Positions 55,079 through 59,796 of a DNA stretch of 59,796 nucleotides are shown here, one piece after another. Every line of letters begins with the position of its first letter. Position 1 is the stretch's first letter. Source of the stretch: UBA3537 sp964219345 (GTDB lineage: Bacteria > Bacteroidota > Bacteroidia > Flavobacteriales > Flavobacteriaceae); assembly GCA_964219345.1 (NCBI GenBank), contig CAXPPN010000038.1, forward strand, positions 1 through 59,796, given 5' to 3'. The notes beneath the pieces are model-generated. The model ran no database searches, had not been told where the DNA came from, and saw only the letters and a list, made by a program, of their open reading frames with translations. A program made the position numbers and the translations under genes.

Positions 55079-55555
55079 ATGAGAAAAAGACAGGCGAAAA
55101 AAAGACCACTTTTACCAGATCCAAAATTTAATGATCAGCTTGTAACACGTTTTGTAAACATGATGATGTGGGATGGTAAAAAATCTGTAGCATTTAGAGT
55201 TTTTTATGATGCAATAGACATCGTAGAAGAGAAAAATACAGACGAAGAAACAACTGCTTTACAAATTTGGAAAGATGCATTAACCAATGTGATGCCACAC
55301 GTAGAAGTACGTAGCCGTCGTGTTGGAGGTGCTACATTCCAAATCCCAATGCAAATTCGTCCAGATAGAAAAATTTCTACAGCCATGAAATGGTTAATTA
55401 ATTTTTCTAGAAAAAGAAACGAAAAATCAATGGCTCAAAAGCTTGCTGCAGAAATTCTTGCCGCTTCTAAAGAAGAAGGCGCTGCAGTCAAAAAGCGTGT
55501 AGATACACACAAAATGGCCGAAGCAAACAAAGCATTCTCACACTTTAGATTCTAA
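55079..55555 (+). CDS. rpsG: 30S ribosomal protein S7
   Basis: S7 nucleates assembly of the 30S head and contacts E-site tRNA. The 158-residue product starts RKRQAKKRPLLPDPKFNDQL and includes VEVRSRRVGGATFQIPM and the C-terminal HKMAEANKAFSHFRF. It follows rpsL after 23 bases; in other bacteria S7 represses this operon, but no S7 site is evident here. Confidence 0.99.
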   Translation: MRKRQAKKRPLLPDPKFNDQLVTRFVNMMMWDGKKSVAFRVFYDAIDIVEEKNTDEETTALQIWKDALTNVMPHVEVRSRRVGGATFQIPMQIRPDRKISTAMKWLINFSRKRNEKSMAQKLAAEILAASKEEGAAVKKRVDTHKMAEANKAFSHFRF

Positions 55556-55561
55556 TCAGAA

Positions 55562-57688
55562 ATGGCAAGAGATTTAAAATTTACAAGAAATATAGGTATT
55601 GCTGCGCACATTGATGCAGGAAAAACCACCACAACTGAGCGTATCCTATACTATACAGGAGTTTCTCATAAAATTGGAGAAGTACATGATGGTGCTGCAA
55701 CAATGGACTGGATGGAACAAGAGCAGGAAAGAGGGATTACAATTACTTCTGCTGCAACAACTTGTACTTGGAACTTTCCAACAGAAAATGGTCAGCCAAC
55801 AAACGAAACTAAAGGGTATCACTTTAATATTATAGACACACCAGGCCACGTTGATTTTACCGTTGAGGTAAATCGTTCATTGCGTGTATTGGATGGTCTT
55901 GTATTCCTATTTAGTGCCGTTGATGGTGTTGAGCCACAATCTGAAACAAACTGGAGACTTGCAGACAATTATAAAGTACCACGTATTGGATTTGTCAATA
56001 AAATGGACCGTCAAGGATCAAACTTTCTTGGAGTTTGTCAGCAAGTAAAAGACATGTTGAAGTCAAATGCAGTGCCAATTGTATTAAATATTGGTGATGA
56101 AGCAGACTTTAAAGGTGTCATTGATTTAGTAAAAAACCGTGCTATTGTATGGCACGATGAAACTCAGGGGTCAACATTCGATATTATCGATATCCCTGAA
56201 GATATGAAAGAAGAAGCACGTAAGTATCGTGCACTCCTTATAGAGGAAGTGGCCACTTATGATGAAAATCTTCTTGAAAAATTTATGGAAGATGAGGATT
56301 CTATTACTGAAGACGAAGTGCATGCTGCACTAAGAGCTGCTGTAATGGATATGGCCATCATTCCAATGGTATGTGGTTCGGCATTCAAAAACAAAGGCGT
56401 TCAATTCCTTTTAGATTCGGTTTGTCGTTATTTGCCTTCTCCAACAGACAAAGAAGGTATTGTAGGTGTAAATCCAAACACTAACCAAGAAGAACTAAGA
56501 AAACCAGACGTAAAAGAGCCATTTGCAGCCTTAGCATTTAAGATTGCAACGGATCCATTTGTTGGGCGTTTGGCATTCTTTAGAGCCTATTCAGGTCGTT
56601 TAGATGCAGGATCTTATATCCTAAATAACAGATCTGGAAAGAAAGAACGTATTTCTCGTATCTATCAAATGCATTCCAACAAACAAAATGCAATTGAATA
56701 TATAGAAGCTGGAGATATTGGAGCAGCTGTAGGATTTAAGGATATCAAAACAGGAGACACCATGTCTGATGAAAAGCACCCAATTGTGCTAGAATCTATG
56801 GAGTTTCCAGATCCAGTAATCGGTATTGCTGTTGAACCAAAAACAAAGGCAGACGTTGATAAACTAGGGATGGCGCTTGGAAAACTTGCGGAAGAAGATC
56901 CAACGTTTACTGTTCGTACTGATGAGGCCTCTGGTCAAACAATCATATCTGGAATGGGTGAGCTTCACTTAGACATTATTGTAGATCGTTTGAGACGAGA
57001 GTTTAAAGTGGAAGTGAATCAAGGTCAACCACAAGTAGAGTACAAAGAAGCGATTACTCAACGAGCAGAACACAGAGAAGTTTATAAAAAACAATCTGGT
57101 GGACGTGGTAAATTTGCTGATATTGTCTTTACGCTAGAACCGGCTGAGGAAGGAAAAGTAGGCTTAGAATTTGTTTCTGAAATCAAAGGTGGTAATGTTC
57201 CAAAAGAATTTATTCCATCTGTAGAAAAAGGATTCAAAATGGCCATGCAAAACGGCCCATTGGCTGGATATGAAGTCGATGCAATGAAAGTTACACTTAC
57301 TGACGGTTCTTACCATGATGTGGATTCAGATCAATTGTCTTTTGAGTTGGCTGCTAAGCTAGGATTTAAAAATTCTGCAAAAGCTGCAAAAGCCGTTATA
57401 ATGGAACCTATTATGAAACTTGAGGTAATCACTCCTGAAGAAAATATGGGTGACATCGTTGGAGATCTTAACCGCCGTCGTGGACAGGTCAGTGACATGG
57501 GTGATAGAGCAGGAGCAAAAACTGTAAAAGCTACAGTTCCACTTTCTGAAATGTTTGGATATGTAACTACCCTAAGAACATTATCTTCTGGTCGTGCAAC
57601 ATCAACAATGGAGTTTTCACACTATTCTGAAACCCCAGCAAATATCTCAGAAGAAGTCATCAAAGAAGCTAAAGGCGTGCAATCTTAA
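55562..57688 (+). CDS. fusA: Elongation factor G
   Basis: EF-G drives translocation. The 708-residue protein has G1 AHIDAGKTTT, G3 DTPGHVDF, G4 NKMD and the ordered domains II-V. Domain IV carries the decoding tip region and domain V ends GYVTTLRTLSSGRATSTMEF. It starts six bases after rpsG. It looks like canonical EF-G1, not the tetracycline-type or mitochondrial relative. Confidence 0.99.
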   Translation: MARDLKFTRNIGIAAHIDAGKTTTTERILYYTGVSHKIGEVHDGAATMDWMEQEQERGITITSAATTCTWNFPTENGQPTNETKGYHFNIIDTPGHVDFTVEVNRSLRVLDGLVFLFSAVDGVEPQSETNWRLADNYKVPRIGFVNKMDRQGSNFLGVCQQVKDMLKSNAVPIVLNIGDEADFKGVIDLVKNRAIVWHDETQGSTFDIIDIPEDMKEEARKYRALLIEEVATYDENLLEKFMEDEDSITEDEVHAALRAAVMDMAIIPMVCGSAFKNKGVQFLLDSVCRYLPSPTDKEGIVGVNPNTNQEELRKPDVKEPFAALAFKIATDPFVGRLAFFRAYSGRLDAGSYILNNRSGKKERISRIYQMHSNKQNAIEYIEAGDIGAAVGFKDIKTGDTMSDEKHPIVLESMEFPDPVIGIAVEPKTKADVDKLGMALGKLAEEDPTFTVRTDEASGQTIISGMGELHLDIIVDRLRREFKVEVNQGQPQVEYKEAITQRAEHREVYKKQSGGRGKFADIVFTLEPAEEGKVGLEFVSEIKGGNVPKEFIPSVEKGFKMAMQNGPLAGYEVDAMKVTLTDGSYHDVDSDQLSFELAAKLGFKNSAKAAKAVIMEPIMKLEVITPEENMGDIVGDLNRRRGQVSDMGDRAGAKTVKATVPLSEMFGYVTTLRTLSSGRATSTMEFSHYSETPANISEEVIKEAKGVQS

Positions 57689-57699
57689 AAGTTTAGAAC

Positions 57700-58005
57700 A
57701 TGAGTCAAAAAATTAGAATAAAATTAAAATCTTACGATCATAACTTGGTAGACAAGTCTGCAGATAAGATTGTGAAAACTGTAAAAAGTACAGGTGCTGT
57801 TGTAACTGGACCAATTCCATTGCCAACACACAAAAAACTATACACTGTATTGCGTTCTCCTCACGTTAATAAAAAGTCAAGAGAACAATTTCAGTTAAGT
57901 TCCTACAAAAGATTGCTAGATATCTATAGTTCATCATCAAAGACCATTGATGCTTTGATGAAACTAGAGTTGCCAAGTGGTGTAGAAGTAGAGATTAAAG
58001 TATAA
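57700..58005 (+). CDS. rpsJ: 30S ribosomal protein S10
   Basis: S10 belongs to the 30S head. The 101-residue protein reads KIRIKLKSYDHNLVDKSADK and has the conserved SPHVNKKSREQFQ block. It follows fusA directly, joining the str and S10 operons as in other Bacteroidota. EF-Tu is not between them. The next gene is separated by an unusual 179-base spacer. Confidence 0.99.
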   Translation: MSQKIRIKLKSYDHNLVDKSADKIVKTVKSTGAVVTGPIPLPTHKKLYTVLRSPHVNKKSREQFQLSSYKRLLDIYSSSSKTIDALMKLELPSGVEVEIKV

Positions 58006-58045
58006 TTAATTTACTGAGGTTTGTTAAGGAATCATATTTTAGATT

Positions 58046-58145
58046 TCGAAACAATTTCAGAATAAATGTCCTAAGCTGCGTGCGAAGGAAAAACGGGAAA
58101 AATACATTTCAAGGGTTGAAACGTGTTTTGACCCTTAATTTTTGA
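58046..58145 (+). promoter_or_regulatory. Candidate attenuator/leader in the rpsJ-rplC spacer
   Basis: The 179-base gap holds a strong hairpin, AAGGGTTGAAAC with its complement in GTTTTGACCCTT (58111-58136; about 12 bp with two G.T pairs near the middle), followed by AATTTTTG. This resembles an intrinsic terminator inside the ribosomal operon. Upstream TCGAAACA (58046-58053) can pair with TGTTTTGA (58124-58131) in the terminator 3' arm, a possible anti-terminator. AAATGT (58064-58069) and ACATTT (58104-58109) can close a further stem around the purine-rich middle. The control function is inferred. Confidence 0.5.
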
Positions 58146-58184
58146 AAAAAAATAAAATAAAAGTAAAACAATAAATTAATAAAT

Positions 58185-58802
58185 ATGTCTGGGTTAATAG
58201 GAAAAAAAATCGGAATGACCAGCATCTTTGACGAGAACGGCAAAAACATGCCCTGTACTGTCATTCAAGCTGGACCATGCGTTGTTACCCAAGTCAGAAC
58301 TGAAGAAAAGGATGGCTATGAAGCTATTCAATTAGGTTTCGATGACAAGACAGAAAAAAGTGCCACAAAAGCTCAAATTGGTCATGCCAAAAAAGCAGGT
58401 ACAACTGTTAAGAAAAAAGTCGCGGAATTTTCAGGTTTTGATGAGGAGTACAAATTAGGTGATACCATCACAGTAGAGCATTTTGAAGAAGGTGAATTTG
58501 TAGATATCACAGGAACAAGTAAAGGAAAAGGATTCCAAGGGGTTGTAAAACGTCATGGTTTTGGAGGAGTTGGACAAGCGACACATGGTCAGCACAACCG
58601 ACTTAGAGCTCCAGGATCTATTGGTGCAGCATCTTACCCTGCACGTGTTTTTAAAGGCATGAAAATGGCTGGACGTATGGGTACTGATACGGTAAAAGTT
58701 CAAAATTTAAGAGTTTTAAAAGTAGTAGCGGATCAAAACTTAATTGTAGTTAAGGGATGCGTTCCTGGTCATAAAAACGCTTACGTAAAGATTGAGAAAT
58801 AA
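58185..58802 (+). CDS. rplC: 50S ribosomal protein L3
   Basis: L3 is an early 50S assembly protein near the peptidyl-transferase centre. The 205-residue product begins MSGLIGKKIGMTSIFDENGK and has the extended loop VKRHGFGGVGQATHGQHNRL with GMKMAGRMGTDTVKVQNL. Its ATG comes after an A-rich stretch. The structured spacer upstream may set its expression separate from rpsJ. Confidence 0.99.
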   Translation: MSGLIGKKIGMTSIFDENGKNMPCTVIQAGPCVVTQVRTEEKDGYEAIQLGFDDKTEKSATKAQIGHAKKAGTTVKKKVAEFSGFDEEYKLGDTITVEHFEEGEFVDITGTSKGKGFQGVVKRHGFGGVGQATHGQHNRLRAPGSIGAASYPARVFKGMKMAGRMGTDTVKVQNLRVLKVVADQNLIVVKGCVPGHKNAYVKIEK

Positions 58803-59431
58803 TGAAAGTAGCAGTTTTAGACATCAACGGAAAAGATACAGGTAGAAAGGCAGACCTTTCTAATAATGTATTTGCTATAGAGCCCAACAATCATGCGGTA
58901 TATCTAGATGTTAAGCAATATCTTGCTAATCAACGTCAGGGAACCCACAAAGCTAAAGAACGCGGTGAAATTGTTGGAAGTACAAGAAAGATAAAAAAAC
59001 AAAAAGGAACTGGTACTGCCAGAGCAGGTAGCATCAAGTCTGGAGTTTTTAAAGGTGGTGGACGTATTTTTGGTCCAAGACCAAGAAACTATGGTTTCAA
59101 GTTAAATAAAAACGTTAAACGTTTAGCTAGAAAATCGGCATTAACGATTAAAGCCAACGAAAAAGCCATTACCGTTTTGGAAGACTTCAATTTTGAAGCA
59201 CCAAAAACAAAAGCATTTACAGCAGTTTTAAAAGCCCTTAACCTTGATAGCAAAAAGTCTTTGTTTGTCTTGGGAGCGCCAAATAATAATGTATATTTGT
59301 CGTCGCGCAATTTAAAAGGCTCTGAAGTTGTAACTAGCTCAGAACTAAGCACTTATAAAATTCTAAATGCCAATCAAGTTGTGCTTTTAGAAAGTGCAAT
59401 TGAAGGAATTGAATCGAATTTAAGTAAATAA
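58802..59431 (+). CDS. rplD: 50S ribosomal protein L4
   Basis: L4 lines the exit tunnel. The 209-residue protein has the tunnel-loop region KKQKGTGTARAGSIKSGVFK and GGGRIFGPRPRNYGFKLNK, then the globular end. In E. coli L4 regulates the S10 operon by leader binding; the spacer upstream of rplC is a place to look for an analogue. It overlaps rplC by one base. Confidence 0.99.
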   Translation: MKVAVLDINGKDTGRKADLSNNVFAIEPNNHAVYLDVKQYLANQRQGTHKAKERGEIVGSTRKIKKQKGTGTARAGSIKSGVFKGGGRIFGPRPRNYGFKLNKNVKRLARKSALTIKANEKAITVLEDFNFEAPKTKAFTAVLKALNLDSKKSLFVLGAPNNNVYLSSRNLKGSEVVTSSELSTYKILNANQVVLLESAIEGIESNLSK

Positions 59432-59438
59432 GAACACC

Positions 59439-59729
59439 ATGAGTATCTTAATTAAACCCATCATCACAGAAAAAGCGACACTAGACAGTGAGTTAAGAAA
59501 CTGTTTTAGCTTTTTGGTGAATACAAAGGCGAACAAGGTAGAAATCAAAAAAGCAGTAGAAGCTGCTTACGGTGTTTCTGTAGCCAAAGTTCGAACAATA
59601 AATGTCCGTCCAGATCGAAAAACCAAATACACAAAAACGGGGATTCAACATGGTAAAACAAATGCCACAAAAAAGGCAATTGTACAACTGGAGGAAGGTG
59701 AAACAATTGATTTATACGCTAATATCTAA
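59439..59729 (+). CDS. rplW: 50S ribosomal protein L23
   Basis: L23 borders the tunnel exit and is the docking site for trigger factor and SRP. The 96-residue protein has IKPIITEKATLDSELRNCF, VNTKANKVEIKKAVEAAYGV and the basic VRPDRKTKYTKTG loop. It follows rplD after seven bases. Confidence 0.98.
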   Translation: MSILIKPIITEKATLDSELRNCFSFLVNTKANKVEIKKAVEAAYGVSVAKVRTINVRPDRKTKYTKTGIQHGKTNATKKAIVQLEEGETIDLYANI

Positions 59730-59735
59730 TTAGAA

Positions 59736-59796
59736 ATGTCAGTAAGAAAATTAAAACCGATTACACCGGGCCAGCGATTTAGAGTAGTTAATGGAT
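59736..59796 (+). CDS. rplB: 50S ribosomal protein L2, N-terminus (cut by window end)
   Basis: The last 61 bases start an open frame MSVRKLKPITPGQRFRVVNG, which matches the L2 start (VRKLKPxTPGQR). The order rplC-rplD-rplW-rplB is the standard S10 order. The rest lies outside the window. Confidence 0.93.
   Translation, partial: MSVRKLKPITPGQRFRVVNG

Noticed and set aside
1..59796. Mobile elements, CRISPR, toxin-antitoxin or other defence systems
   Set aside because: No transposase, integrase, Cas, restriction or toxin-like gene and no regular spaced repeat was seen on either strand.

Overview
The window is visibly A+T-rich bacterial chromosome that reads as Bacteroidota, most likely a (marine) member of Flavobacteriaceae. 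Three things support this. There is a SusC/SusD pair. There are Bacteroidota-type promoters (TTTG, about 19 bp, TAnnTTTG) with almost no Shine-Dalgarno sequences. Gene families and fusions are typical of flavobacteria: DUF4286, GSCFA, a PlsC-GNAT fusion, Mpl, and a combined str-S10 ribosomal operon. The exact genus cannot be told from the sequence alone. Nearly all of the window is core, vertically inherited sequence. I see no insertion sequence, prophage, integrase, CRISPR array or rRNA gene. No gene-free stretch exceeds 300 bases; the largest gaps are about 180 bases and hold promoters or leaders.

Layout. 1-24: 5' end of a tRNA-Leu gene, reverse strand. 171-10062 (+): prs, rplY, pth, ribF, serS, a TPR protein, DUF4286, rsmA, mgtE and a D-2-hydroxyacid dehydrogenase. 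10122-13677 (-): a two-domain acyltransferase (ornithine/glycine lipid type), aspartate kinase and a GNAT. 13798-17670: fbp, era, a membrane protein on the opposite strand, and der. 17673-20827 (-): an M23 peptidase, a MerR regulator, a frameshifted lemA and two TPM-domain proteins, divergent from alaS. 20949-26440 (+): alaS, GSCFA, a crotonase-family protein and ilvE. 26437-31731 (-): gcvP, a divergent ketoacyl synthase III, a methyltransferase and a glycosyltransferase. 31851-36355: a UbiA-like membrane protein, then purK, purE and an M3 peptidase on the reverse strand. 36524-43996 (+): adk, obgE, a TPR protein, mpl, radC, a deacetylase-like protein, a yjjG-type nucleotidase and a secreted protein. 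44001-46795: rarA, a rhomboid protease and rlmB. 46870-54517 (-): an Omp85-type barrel protein, a decayed SusC remnant, and an intact SusC-SusD-lipoprotein operon. 54681-59796 (+): rpsL, rpsG, fusA, rpsJ, rplC, rplD, rplW and the start of rplB.

How the genes work together. Most genes serve translation (ribosomal proteins, EF-G, SerRS, AlaRS, Pth, RsmA, RlmB, Era, Der, Obg), nucleotide synthesis (Prs, PurE, PurK, Adk), cofactor and amino-acid metabolism (RibF, LysC, IlvE, GcvP) and envelope upkeep. The SusCD operon is the only clear nutrient-uptake system. It has no neighbouring glycan hydrolase, so its substrate is unknown.

Points for a second look: a LemA gene broken at an A5 run; a SusC remnant with an internal deletion upstream of the intact SusC; a terminator-like hairpin with a possible competing pairing inside the ribosomal operon between rpsJ and rplC; short inverted repeats at predicted mRNA 5' ends (prs, rpsL) and between the M23 and alaS promoters; a FabH-like/methyltransferase/glycosyltransferase cluster that may make an unidentified lipid; and two enzymes (crotonase, UbiA-like) that lack expected catalytic residues. 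I did not find a clear-cut new defence or mobile system.
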